Position numbers and translations under genes: made by a program
In this document: piece by piece, positions 1 through 6,411 of the stretch
How the letters are laid out: each line of letters starts with the position of its first letter
How positions within the stretch are numbered: the first letter of the stretch is position 1
Assembly (NCBI RefSeq): GCF_021647475.1
Contig: NZ_JAKIUR010000050.1
Span: 1 to 19,728, forward strand
DNA length: 19,728 bases
Reading direction: 5' to 3'
Origin: Lutibacter sp.
Lineage (GTDB): Bacteria; Bacteroidota; Bacteroidia; Flavobacteriales; Flavobacteriaceae
The notes under the pieces: generated by a model
Databases searched by the model: none
Told to the model about the DNA's origin: nothing
The model's input: only the letters and a program-made list of their open reading frames with translations

Positions 1-704
1 GCAGCTAATTTTCCAATGGCGGTAGCGTATGCTTCAGATAAAGTAATGTAGGTACCAATATGAGTATGCAATCCTACCAAATCAATTTTTCCAGTTGACA
101 AAATTCTATTAACAGCATTCCAAGCACTCCCATTTTCATAGTTAAAACCAAAACGATCCCATTGAGGATAAATACCTGTATCCATATTCACTCTAATGGC
201 TACTTGCGGACGCTCTTTTAACTTATCTATTAAGCCAATAATGGTGTACAATTCATCAAAATGATCAATATGAATTAATGATTTGTTATTAATTGCTCTA
301 ATTAAATCTTCCTCACTTTTATCTGGGCCATTAAAAATAATTTTATTCCCTGGCACATTGTTATCCAGCACTTTTTCATATTCAAAACCTGAAACTACTT
401 CAGCCCAAGCACCTTCTTCATGAAAAACACGACAAACAGCATCTAAATAATTGGTTTTGTACGACCAAGCAAATTGCACTTTTGGATAACGTGTTGAAAA
501 AGCACGATACGCCATTCTGTACGTTTCTCTAATTGTTTTTTCAGAAAGTATAAATACTGGTGACCCATATTTTTTAATAATGCCATCAATGGATACATTA
601 TCTATAGTGCTAATGGGATCTAGCTTTTTAATACTTCCAAATTTATTTGGAATTCCTTCAACTACTTTTCTTAAAATTGGACGTTCGTATATTTTTTTAC
701 TCAT
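1..704 (-). CDS. PLP-dependent decarboxylase, diaminopimelate-decarboxylase-like (5' part, runs off window)
   Basis: The 234 visible residues are the alanine-racemase-type barrel of a fold-III PLP decarboxylase. The entry strand GSPVFILSEKTIRE is followed by the PLP lysine at about residue 83 (AWSYKTN), then AEVVSGFEYEKVL, a Gly-Pro-Asp-Lys-Ser segment, and GLHTHIG near residue 215, which matches the HIG motif of LysA and arginine/ornithine decarboxylases. The C-terminal domain with the substrate-specifying Cys-Glu motif lies outside the window, so the substrate cannot be read. The ATG at 704 lies 11 bases after the ATP-grasp gene, so the two are almost certainly cotranscribed. That context argues against housekeeping LysA and for a dedicated decarboxylase in a small-molecule or peptide pathway. 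LysA itself remains the alternative. Confidence 0.85.
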   Translation of the reverse strand, partial: MSKKIYERPILRKVVEGIPNKFGSIKKLDPISTIDNVSIDGIIKKYGSPVFILSEKTIRETYRMAYRAFSTRYPKVQFAWSYKTNYLDAVCRVFHEEGAWAEVVSGFEYEKVLDNNVPGNKIIFNGPDKSEEDLIRAINNKSLIHIDHFDELYTIIGLIDKLKERPQVAIRVNMDTGIYPQWDRFGFNYENGSAWNAVNRILSTGKIDLVGLHTHIGTYITLSEAYATAIGKLA

Positions 705-715
705 TTTTTTAAATT

Positions 716-1759
716 TTATAGTTCACCTGACATTATTATTTTTTCAAAATCGGCTATATCACCAATTAAATCCCACGAATAACGTATAAACATTTTACCA
801 TATTCGTAGTTATTTACCGGCTTCACTTTTTTACCCATAGCTAGTTGGCATATCATTTCTGGAATATTTTGTCCTGCACCAACAGCTAAATATACCCATG
901 CAGGTATACGTGGATTTATTTCAATCAAATGGTATTCACCATCTTCCGTTTTTATCATTTCTAATTCCATGGCACCACGCCATTTTGTTTCCTTAATGAT
1001 ACGATGCGTTACTTCTAATAAAACTTCATCATTCAATGTTATACCTCCCCAAGCCTTGCCTTTATCAGTAATATATTGTTTACGCATAGCAACCGCTGCA
1101 ACGGTATTGCCTTCACCATCACCCAATGCAATTACATTTACTTCAGTACCTTGAATTGCCTGTTGTGCTACAACAGGAAGTCCCCATTTTGAAGATAATT
1201 TATTGAAATAAAATACTGCCTGATTGTAATTATCAACTTTATATGCCTCATAAAATTTACCTTTAATATAATATGGGTAAGCTATCTCTTTTGGTAAATC
1301 AGCCAATTCATTACTCGTTAAAACTGCTTTACTTTTTGGAACTGTTACGTTGTATTTTTTGGCGAATTCGGGTAAATTATCTTTATGTCGCTCTTCAAAC
1401 TGCTCTAAGGTTGGTAAAAAAGTATGAATACCCATTTTTAGTAACGTATCACTAAATTTTATAAATAAAAACAGTTCTGAATCAAAATTTGGAATAATAA
1501 TATCTATATCCTCTTTTTCATGAATATATGTTAAGCGTTCTAAATATGTTTCTCTTCCAGTTGAAGGAAATGGCATTAAATAGGTTTTATCTACCAAACC
1601 GGGCATATAAATACCTGGTTCTAAGTTTTCATAAGCCAAACCAATAATTCGAACATCCATTCCTGAATCTTTTATTCCGCGTATTACTGGTACACCTGGT
1701 CCTGGACTATCAATATTATTAAGACCTGTAATTGCTATGGTTAGTTTCTTTTCATTCAT
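716..1759 (-). CDS. ATP-grasp ligase
   Basis: This 347-residue protein has the ATP-grasp layout. A Rossmann-like N-terminal domain (about 1-120) is followed by a linker with a likely ATP-binding lysine (YPYYIKGKF, about 161-169). The metal-binding core is MELEM at about 264-268 plus LIEINPR at 278-284. The family forms amide or thioester bonds through an acyl-phosphate; CarB-like, PylC-like and carrier-protein ligases are relatives. The substrate cannot be deduced. The gene starts two bases after the PqqD-like gene ends and is followed 11 bases later by the decarboxylase, so the three form one transcription unit. My inference is that it ligates an amino acid to a small acceptor or peptide. 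Confidence 0.85.
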   Translation of the reverse strand: MNEKKLTIAITGLNNIDSPGPGVPVIRGIKDSGMDVRIIGLAYENLEPGIYMPGLVDKTYLMPFPSTGRETYLERLTYIHEKEDIDIIIPNFDSELFLFIKFSDTLLKMGIHTFLPTLEQFEERHKDNLPEFAKKYNVTVPKSKAVLTSNELADLPKEIAYPYYIKGKFYEAYKVDNYNQAVFYFNKLSSKWGLPVVAQQAIQGTEVNVIALGDGEGNTVAAVAMRKQYITDKGKAWGGITLNDEVLLEVTHRIIKETKWRGAMELEMIKTEDGEYHLIEINPRIPAWVYLAVGAGQNIPEMICQLAMGKKVKPVNNYEYGKMFIRYSWDLIGDIADFEKIIMSGEL

Positions 1760-1761
1760 AA

Positions 1762-2001
1762 TTAATCAATCATTTTTTCAACTCTTAAAAAATCAAGGTA
1801 ATCATATAAATCACGTTCTGCAGTTATAGTATCAACTTCAAATTCTTCTGTGATTGCACTAATTATGGTATCACTTGATTTTCCTTCTTTTAATAAATTA
1901 ATTATAAATAAACCCATATTGTTTGTCGTGAAAGACTCCCCTGTTGACGGTTTAAAAATGAATCCGTTATCGCTAATTGCTAATGAATTTAATTTGGTCA
2001 T
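1762..2001 (-). CDS. PqqD-family small protein
   Basis: This 79-residue protein fits the PqqD pattern: a short beta region with SDNGFIFKPSTGESFTTN, then NLLKEGKSSDTIISAITEEF, a VD step, and a final helix ending FLRVEKMID. PqqD relatives bind precursor peptides for tailoring enzymes (the RiPP recognition fold) or act as peptide chaperones. The partner here is an ATP-grasp enzyme, not the radical-SAM enzyme PqqE. It is the first gene of the three-gene operon, with two bases to the next start. No TAnnTTTG box is visible upstream. The family call is good; the biological role is inferred. Confidence 0.75.
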   Translation of the reverse strand: MTKLNSLAISDNGFIFKPSTGESFTTNNMGLFIINLLKEGKSSDTIISAITEEFEVDTITAERDLYDYLDFLRVEKMID

Positions 2002-2039
2002 ATTTTGTGTGTTTTTTTTTAAATTTAAATAATCTATTT

Positions 2040-2111
2040 TCAGATTACAGTTTTATTAGACATAGGATAACATAAAAAGTTTGGTATTATTAAAAAATAC
2101 TTACGTAACAT
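2040..2111 (-). CDS. Candidate 23-residue ORF upstream of the PqqD-like gene
   Basis: An ATG at 2111 opens a 23-codon frame that starts MLRKYFLIIPNF and ends MSNKTVI, closing with TGA 38 bases before the PqqD-like start. It is on the same strand. Its only support is position: peptide-tailoring operons often begin with a short precursor gene. A frame of this length is expected by chance in such DNA, and there is no leader/core pattern or repeat to back it. Confidence 0.15.
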   Translation of the reverse strand: MLRKYFLIIPNFLCYPMSNKTVI

Positions 2112-2267
2112 TAGTTACTTAAACTTACCTAAAAATATATTTATAAAATTAAGTTACTGTTTATGAGATGATTAAACTAAACTAAGGAATAATAGTTTTA
2201 AAAATTATTTAATTTACCGAGAAAGTAAAGGTTATAATATATTTTAACTTTTTTTATTTATAAATAG

Positions 2268-2275
2268 TATTTTTG
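2268..2275 (+). promoter_or_regulatory. Possible -7 box (TATTTTTG) of the glycosyltransferase gene
   Basis: TATTTTTG fits the Bacteroidota -7 consensus TAnnTTTG. It ends only four bases before the ATG at 2280, so a transcript from it would be nearly leaderless or would use the second ATG at 2289. There is no TTG at the usual 19-21 base spacing upstream. The match may be chance. Confidence 0.3.
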
Positions 2276-2279
2276 AAAT

Positions 2280-3509
2280 ATGAAAAAAATGCTAATTATT
2301 GGTTTGCACTGGCCTGAACCTTCTACTACTGCTGCGGGTATTAGGATACTACAACTTATAGAATTATTCACTAAAAATAATTATAAAATTACGTTTGCTT
2401 GTGCTAAACCAATAACTTCTCATTCTTTTAATTTAAAATCCTTAGGAATTAAAACGGAACAAATTGAGTTAAATAATCCTTCTTTTGATAGTTTTATATT
2501 GGGCTTACAACCTCATGTTATACTATTTGATCAATTTATAACTGAAGAGCAATTTGGTTGGAGAGTGGCTGAAAGTTGTCCAAATGCAATAAGAATACTT
2601 GACACAGAAGATTTACATTTTTTACGTTCTGCTCGTGAACAAGCTGTTAAACAAAATGAAAAAATAAATTTAATTAATGAAGTTACAAAACGTGAAATTG
2701 CTAGTATTTACAGATCTGATTTAAGTTTAATCATTTCAAAAAGTGAAATGCAAATTTTACAAAAAGAATTTAAAATTGATGCTAAATTGCTACATTATAT
2801 TCCCTTTTTACAGTCAAATATTTCAATAAAAAAATTAAAGAGCTATCCTTCATTTAGTGAAAGACACCATTTTATTACTATGGGAAACTTTAGACACAAA
2901 CCTAATTATGCATCTATTATCTATTTAAAAAATGAAATTTGGCCTTTAGTTCATAAACAATTACCCAAAGCAGAATTGCATGTTTACGGAGCATATGCAA
3001 ATCAAAATATAAAACAATTACATAATAAAAAAGAGGGTTTTATTATTAATGGCTGGGTAGATGATAAAGAAAAAGCATATACTAATAGTAGAGTTTGTTT
3101 GGCTCCTCTTCTATTTGGAGCTGGTTTAAAAGGAAAATTAATAGATTCTATGATTTTTGGCACTCCAAATGTAACAACGTCATTTGGTGCTGAAGGAATG
3201 ACAAAGAATTATAAATGGAATGGTTTTATAGAAGATAATCTTATAAAATTCTCTGAAAAAGCAATTGAATTATATTCTCACGAAGAAAAATGGACTAAAT
3301 TTCAATTAAATGGAAAAGAAATTATTAACAATTGTTTTAATAAAGTTAAATTTGAAAAGAAATTAATAATCAAAATTGAGTCAATATTAAAGAATTTAAA
3401 GACTCATAGAGAACAAAATTTTATAGGTCAACTTTTACAATATCACACGTTAAAAAGCACAAAATACTTATCAAAATATATTGAAGAAAAGAGTAAAACT
3501 ATGCAATAA
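2280..3509 (+). CDS. GT4-type glycosyltransferase
   Basis: This 409-residue protein is a GT-B glycosyltransferase. The N-terminal Rossmann half begins MLIIGLHWPEPSTTAAGIR. The C-terminal half has TMGNFRHKPNYASI, INGWVDD and the nucleotide-sugar binding run CLAPLLFGAGLKGKLIDSM followed by FGTPNVTTSFGAEGM, typical of the Glyco_trans_1_4 group. It would transfer a sugar from an activated donor onto a surface glycan, lipid or protein; donor and acceptor are not evident. No other polysaccharide gene is adjacent. It meets the thioesterase gene tail to tail with one base between the stop codons. ATG codons at 2280 and 2289 are both possible starts. Confidence 0.85.
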   Translation: MKKMLIIGLHWPEPSTTAAGIRILQLIELFTKNNYKITFACAKPITSHSFNLKSLGIKTEQIELNNPSFDSFILGLQPHVILFDQFITEEQFGWRVAESCPNAIRILDTEDLHFLRSAREQAVKQNEKINLINEVTKREIASIYRSDLSLIISKSEMQILQKEFKIDAKLLHYIPFLQSNISIKKLKSYPSFSERHHFITMGNFRHKPNYASIIYLKNEIWPLVHKQLPKAELHVYGAYANQNIKQLHNKKEGFIINGWVDDKEKAYTNSRVCLAPLLFGAGLKGKLIDSMIFGTPNVTTSFGAEGMTKNYKWNGFIEDNLIKFSEKAIELYSHEEKWTKFQLNGKEIINNCFNKVKFEKKLIIKIESILKNLKTHREQNFIGQLLQYHTLKSTKYLSKYIEEKSKTMQ

Positions 3510-3510
3510 A

Positions 3511-3921
3511 TTAAATTTTATCTTGAAAAAATAAGTCTTTTATTTCTTTTGGAATTCTAATAGGTCGCATTGTTTTTTTGTTTAATAATACCCAGATGGT
3601 TTTAGCTTTAACCAGTAATTCATCATTTCGTTTAACATAAACAATCCGTTCAGATTTAACTCCATAATTTTCTTTTATCCAAGTTGTTACAATTAACTCA
3701 TCATTCAATTTAGCCGATTTTAAATAATCTATTTCATGGCGTAAAACCACCCAAGCATAACTATCTTTAAATTTTTTATTAGTAACAAAATTCCAGTGAT
3801 TTTCAGCTACCTGTAAAATCCAATTTACATATTGAATATTATTTACGTGATTTAAATCATCAATATGATTTTTTTCAACTTTAATGGGAAATGAATATCT
3901 ATTTTGCTCCTTATTTTCCAT
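3511..3921 (-). CDS. Acyl-CoA thioesterase, 4HBT hotdog family
   Basis: This 136-residue protein is a single hotdog domain. The N-terminal signature DDLNHVNNIQYVNWI (about 21-35) carries the Asp, His and Asn residues of the YbgC/4-hydroxybenzoyl-CoA thioesterase group. Later, YLKSAKLNDELIVTTWI and the final beta strands with AKTIWVLLNKKTMRP complete the fold. It would hydrolyse an acyl-CoA or acyl-ACP thioester in the cytoplasm; the chain is not predictable. The length is normal for the family. It is probably monocistronic, and no promoter consensus is visible upstream. Confidence 0.87.
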   Translation of the reverse strand: MENKEQNRYSFPIKVEKNHIDDLNHVNNIQYVNWILQVAENHWNFVTNKKFKDSYAWVVLRHEIDYLKSAKLNDELIVTTWIKENYGVKSERIVYVKRNDELLVKAKTIWVLLNKKTMRPIRIPKEIKDLFFQDKI

Positions 3922-4069
3922 ATTTTAATAAAACAATTATTAACTGTTACTGTTATTCTGAAAATTACTAATTTTTTATTTAGATTTCTTTTAAAATTAA
4001 ATAAAAAAATAATTGTTTATAAATATGTTATCCACTAAATTTACAAAACCTAGTTCAAGAACATACTAG

Positions 4070-4096
4070 ATTTTAAACTTTGAATAAGTTTAAAAT
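4070..4096. repeat. AT-rich hairpin
   Basis: ATTTTAAACTT and its exact reverse complement flank a five-base loop (TGAAT). The 11-bp stem has only two G:C pairs and no following T run, so it is not a convincing terminator. It lies next to the first palindromic element. Confidence 0.5.
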
Positions 4097-4104
4097 TAAA
4101 TTTT

Positions 4105-4173
4105 ACAGTCGTAATGAATTGAGTATAAAAAATTTTCGTGGGGACGACAGTTTTTTCAATGAGTTGCGGCTGT
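4105..4173. repeat. About 69-bp imperfect palindrome, copy 1
   Basis: The left arm ACAGTCGTAAT pairs with the right arm ATTGCGGCTGT-like end (GTTGCGGCTGT), allowing two or three mismatches. The centre is asymmetric: GTGGGGACGACAG at 4139-4151. The left end lies 36 bases from the GGG core, the same geometry as copy 2 and copy 3. No target-site duplication is visible. Confidence 0.55.
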
Positions 4174-4193
4174 TTTTTTTTGCAAAAAAAAGA

Positions 4194-4263
4194 ACAGTTG
4201 CCATAAACCTTAACATACTATAATTGTGGGAACGACTATTAATTATAAGGTTTTTGCAACTGC
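4194..4263. repeat. About 70-bp imperfect palindrome, copy 2
   Basis: The left arm ACAGTTGC and right arm GCAACTGC pair, and inner segments AAACCTT and AAGGTTT also pair. The centre GTGGGAACGAC (4226-4236) is a near match to the copy 1 centre in the same orientation. The right arm runs straight into a further core at 4278. Confidence 0.55.
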
Positions 4264-4315
4264 TCAATTTTAAAAAAGGGACGACAGTTTTTTCAGTATC
4301 ACATTGTAATACAGC
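4256..4315. repeat. Partial copy 4 of the palindromic element
   Basis: The 18-base core GGGACGACAGTTTTTTCA at 4278-4295 is identical to 4141-4158 in copy 1. The flanking arms are incomplete: GCAACTGCT on the left is shared with copy 2, and TTGTAATACAGCG on the right resembles the copy 3 right arm in a rearranged order. It looks like a truncated or fused copy. Confidence 0.4.
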
Positions 4316-4448
4316 GATTTATAGGCTTCATGATTTTACCTAATTTATTTTTAAATTTAAAATTTGGTATTAAAGTATTTATATAAATTTTTGGATTTAA
4401 ATTCTTCTTCGTTTTTTTTGTTTTTGGCAATTCTTCTGTTAAAATCAT
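4299..4448 (-). CDS. Possible 49-residue lysine-rich ORF downstream of the CAP lipoprotein
   Basis: The frame starts MILTEELPKTKKTKKN and ends CITM. It begins 17 bases after the CAP-gene stop on the same strand and is too short for usual gene callers. Its last codons fall inside palindromic copy 4. The product would be strongly basic (about a quarter Lys) with no membrane segment. I do not recognise it. AT-rich intergenic DNA gives Lys/Asn-rich frames by chance, so this is only a candidate. Confidence 0.25.
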   Translation of the reverse strand: MILTEELPKTKKTKKNLNPKIYINTLIPNFKFKNKLGKIMKPINRCITM

Positions 4449-4465
4449 ACTATAGTTTTAAAAAT

Positions 4466-4960
4466 TTATTTTTTAATGAACATTAAAGTGTAATACGCTC
4501 TACCTAATTCATTTTTTTCAGTTGATATTCCAAAATGGGTATAGCCTTTATTTTCAATTAAAGCTCTATGAGAATCACTTTTTAACCAGGCACTAACTAC
4601 TTCTTCCGCAGTTCTGTAACCATAAGCAACATTTTCTCCTACTGATTTTGCGTTAGCGTTATTCATTAAATCTTGCTGACGTTGTTCAAATCCACTGTGA
4701 TCAACGTTTCCAGTATTTACCATATAATCTGTATGAGTATTGGCTACAGCAGAAACGATATCTAATCTTATTAGAGAAGAATCACCAATTGAATTTCTAT
4801 AGGTATTAATTTGATCTAAAACTCCATTTTCTAATGGGGAATAGGTTACAGTTTTTAAGGATAATTCATTAGAATAAATTCCATCATCTTCAGGTGAACA
4901 AGAAGTTAACATAACACCTAAAATAAAAATTAGGAATAATTTAATTTTAAATAAATTCAT
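4466..4960 (-). CDS. CAP/SCP-domain lipoprotein
   Basis: Starting at the ATG at 4960, the protein has 164 residues. It opens with a lipoprotein signal (MNLFKIKLFLIFILGVMLTS, then Cys21), which decides this start over an upstream in-frame ATG at 5017 that would bury the signal behind 19 residues. The rest is a CAP (SCP/PR-1) domain: INTYRNSIG, VDHSGF with His88, GENVAYG with Glu109, and VVSAWLKSDSHRALIENKGY with His131, followed by the FGI strand and the YYTLMF end. It is probably anchored to the cell envelope. Bacterial CAP domains of the YkwD group have no settled activity. The gene is bracketed by palindromic elements at 4105-4315 and 5008-5076. Confidence 0.88.
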   Translation of the reverse strand: MNLFKIKLFLIFILGVMLTSCSPEDDGIYSNELSLKTVTYSPLENGVLDQINTYRNSIGDSSLIRLDIVSAVANTHTDYMVNTGNVDHSGFEQRQQDLMNNANAKSVGENVAYGYRTAEEVVSAWLKSDSHRALIENKGYTHFGISTEKNELGRAYYTLMFIKK

Positions 4961-5007
4961 GGCTAGTTGGGGTTTTGGGGTTAAACTTTTAAATAAACTT
5001 GTAAAAT

Positions 5008-5076
5008 ACAGCCGCAATTATATCATTAAATTCACCGTTGTGGGGAAGGCTAATTTTTTGATTGTATTACGGCTGC
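5008..5076. repeat. About 69-bp imperfect palindrome, copy 3
   Basis: The left arm ACAGCCGCAAT and right arm ATTACGGCTGC pair at nine of eleven positions. The centre GTTGTGGGGAAGGCTA (5036-5051) resembles the core of copies 1 and 2 in the same orientation, with the GGG about 33 bases from the left end. It lies 48 bases upstream of the CAP-lipoprotein start. Confidence 0.5.
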
Positions 5077-5251
5077 TAAATACTGCATTCATTGCTTTAA
5101 CCAATTCTAAACTTAATTTAAAATTAGTATTGTTTAAAATACGAATGCTTAAACGCTTCAAAAGTAATGGGGCTTTACATTTACTTTGAAACTTACTACT
5201 ACAGAACGTAGCAGCGGAAATAATTATTAATGGACTTAATAATATACTCAT
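5018..5251 (-). CDS. Doubtful 77-residue ORF ending in palindromic copy 3
   Basis: The frame starts at ATG 5251 with a hydrophobic segment (MSILLSPLIIISAATFC) and then becomes basic. Its last 20 or so codons lie inside palindromic copy 3. The sequence before the ATG (AAAACCCCAAAGAC) resembles the leader of the CAP gene (AAAACCCCAACTAGCC), the main reason to mention it. No family is recognised. It could be a decayed or chance frame. Confidence 0.22.
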   Translation of the reverse strand: MSILLSPLIIISAATFCSSKFQSKCKAPLLLKRLSIRILNNTNFKLSLELVKAMNAVFSSRNTIKKLAFPTTVNLMI

Positions 5252-5536
5252 GTCTTTGGGGTTTTGACTTTTGTTTAGGGTTGATTAATTATTTTTATTT
5301 ACTTTTTTGTTTTTTAATAAAGAGGTAGCATCAAGGGTCTTACTAACCATCTTACTTTTTCAAAGCATTTTCGGACTGCTTATTCAAGTATGTGATTCCA
5401 GAGAAACTACCTCTAAGGTTGATTTACTTAATTTTCTTACTTTTCATTTAATTCTTACTTTAAATTTAAGTTCAAAATGCAAGTATTTATGGGGTTATTT
5501 AAATAGTTGCATTAAGAACTTGGGTTTGGGGTTGAT
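5252..5536. other. Intergenic region with short direct and inverted repeats
   Basis: No convincing gene is present. An inverted pair AGAGGTAG (5321-5328) and CTACCTCT (5407-5414) spans 94 bases. GGGTTGATTTA-like elements occur near 5276, 5416 and 5529; on the minus strand each reads as a TAA stop followed by TCAACC or ATCAACC. Two tiny minus-strand frames end at two of these, one of 21 codons starting MVSKTLDATSLL. The region looks like degenerate duplicated gene ends. Confidence 0.35.
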
Positions 5537-5983
5537 TTATTTATTCCTAATTTTATTCAATAATGTATTGAGAGTTTTTAATTCTTTTATATTTAAATTT
5601 GATACTGTACTTATTTCAAATACGCTTTGGGGGGTATCAATTTCTGCTAATAAATTTAAACCATCATCTGTAATTCTAATAGTTACTTTCCTCCTATTTT
5701 CTTCATTTTGAATTCTAGATATTAATCCTTTTAATCTTAGCTTCTCAACTAATCGTGTTGTGTTACTATTTTTACTTACCATCCCGGCTTGCAATGTCAA
5801 AAGGTCTGTTGGTTCACCATTTAAATCTCTCAAAGAACGTAAAACTTGATATTGTTGAATTGATAAAGCATATTGTTTTAGATGTTCTGAAAATTTTTCA
5901 TTCATCCAATTACCTGTAATTAATATATTATTAATTGTATGATCAGGTAGGTTTAACTCATCCTTTTTATCATTTTTATTCAA
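5537..5983 (-). CDS. MarR-family transcriptional regulator
   Basis: This 148-residue protein is a winged helix-turn-helix MarR regulator. Helices with LSIQQYQVLRSL lead into the recognition region (GMVSKNSNTTRLVEKLRLKG at about 67-86) and the wing ISRIQNEENRRKVTIRITDDG, followed by a C-terminal dimerisation helix. The start is TTG at 5983. No in-frame ATG exists before residue 27, which would remove the first helix, and an in-frame stop lies eight codons upstream. It probably represses its own promoter, since an operator-like palindrome lies just downstream of the predicted -7 box. The divergent NifX-like gene is a possible second target. The ligand is unknown. Confidence 0.87.
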   Translation of the reverse strand: MNKNDKKDELNLPDHTINNILITGNWMNEKFSEHLKQYALSIQQYQVLRSLRDLNGEPTDLLTLQAGMVSKNSNTTRLVEKLRLKGLISRIQNEENRRKVTIRITDDGLNLLAEIDTPQSVFEISTVSNLNIKELKTLNTLLNKIRNK

Positions 5984-6004
5984 CTTCGGGGGGACAACAA
6001 TTAT

Positions 6005-6023
6005 CTATACTACTATTGTATAG
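6005..6023. promoter_or_regulatory. Operator-like palindrome in front of the MarR gene
   Basis: CTATAC-TACTATT-GTATAG is a perfect 6-7-6 inverted repeat. It lies just downstream of the predicted MarR -7 box, where binding would block transcription. MarR dimers usually bind such short palindromes. Confidence 0.55.
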
Positions 6024-6027
6024 ACAT

Positions 6028-6059
6028 CAAATGTATATACAAATAACTTATTAACCAAA
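6028..6059 (-). promoter_or_regulatory. Consensus Bacteroidota promoter of the MarR gene
   Basis: On the minus strand a TTTG (6059-6056) and TACATTTG (6035-6028) are separated by 20 bases. This matches the Bacteroidota TTTG-N19/21-TAnnTTTG consensus. The start of transcription should fall near the operator-like palindrome, leaving a leader of about 40 bases to the TTG start. Confidence 0.65.
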
Positions 6060-6361
6060 TCTTTTTGTTAAAAACTCATTATTTTTTATAAAATATTCAC
6101 TTTTAGTTATAAATAATTGAATAATTAATACCTCAAATAAAATTAATGATTACATATTCAATACTCTGTATATCAAATTATTACATATTTTAATATCTAA
6201 TTTTATTATCCTTTTCTAATTAAATTAAATAAATCTAAATTTTTATAAATATATTTTTGTTTTATTTGAAAATTGTTAATAACTCTAATTTTAATTTACT
6301 TTTTATTCATCATATCCATTATTTTAAATGCAATATTTATTACTTAATCTAGTAACAATGG

Positions 6362-6395
6362 TTGCAATTTACCCCATACCTATCCATTAATTTTG
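6362..6395 (+). promoter_or_regulatory. Candidate promoter of the NifX-like gene
   Basis: TAATTTTG (6388-6395) fits TAnnTTTG and ends 16 bases before the ATG. A TTG at 6362-6364 lies 23 bases upstream, slightly wider than the usual spacing. Confidence 0.45.
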
Positions 6396-6411
6396 TTTAA
6401 AATTTAAAAAT

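Larger units (their letters stand above)
2002..2279. other. Divergent intergenic region, PqqD-like operon / glycosyltransferase
   Basis: This 278-base AT-rich spacer lies between two divergent units and must hold both promoters. Visible items are a small hairpin, GTAAC-ATTA-GTTAC at 2105-2118, and the element AAGTTACTG around 2151-2159, which resembles its right arm. A TAnnTTTG box for the plus-strand gene is listed separately. No matching box was found for the minus-strand operon. Confidence 0.5.
3922..4298. other. Intergenic region rich in inverted repeats, no gene seen
   Basis: This 377-base stretch has no convincing ORF. It holds an AT-rich hairpin (4070-4096) and the cluster of palindromic elements at 4105-4315, described separately. 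Positions 3922-4069 are featureless AT-rich DNA that should contain the thioesterase promoter. Confidence 0.5.
6024..6411. other. Divergent intergenic region, MarR / NifX-like gene
   Basis: This 388-base, extremely AT-rich spacer contains the MarR promoter at its left end and a candidate promoter for the NifX-like gene at its right end. The 300 bases between show no ORF, repeat or strong hairpin that I can support. Confidence 0.5.

Noticed and set aside
4105..4315. Integron attC sites
   Set aside because: Size and hairpin shape are suggestive, but the ends do not fit GTTRRRY and RYYYAAC, copies differ in their arms, and no integrase is in the window.
4961..5017. N-terminal extension of the CAP lipoprotein to the ATG at 5017
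   Set aside because: It would place 19 residues in front of an excellent lipoprotein signal peptide and would overlap palindrome copy 3.
4105..5076. CRISPR array
   Set aside because: Only a few diverged repeats exist, unevenly spaced, with genes between them and no cas gene.
4959..5189. 76-codon plus-strand frame over palindrome copy 3
   Set aside because: It begins on the complement of the CAP-gene start and runs through the palindrome; there is no context or family support.
5307..5711. 134-codon plus-strand frame opposite the MarR gene
   Set aside because: It overlaps the clear MarR coding sequence in antisense, and its hydrophobic content is what the complement of that gene would give. 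No family resemblance is seen.
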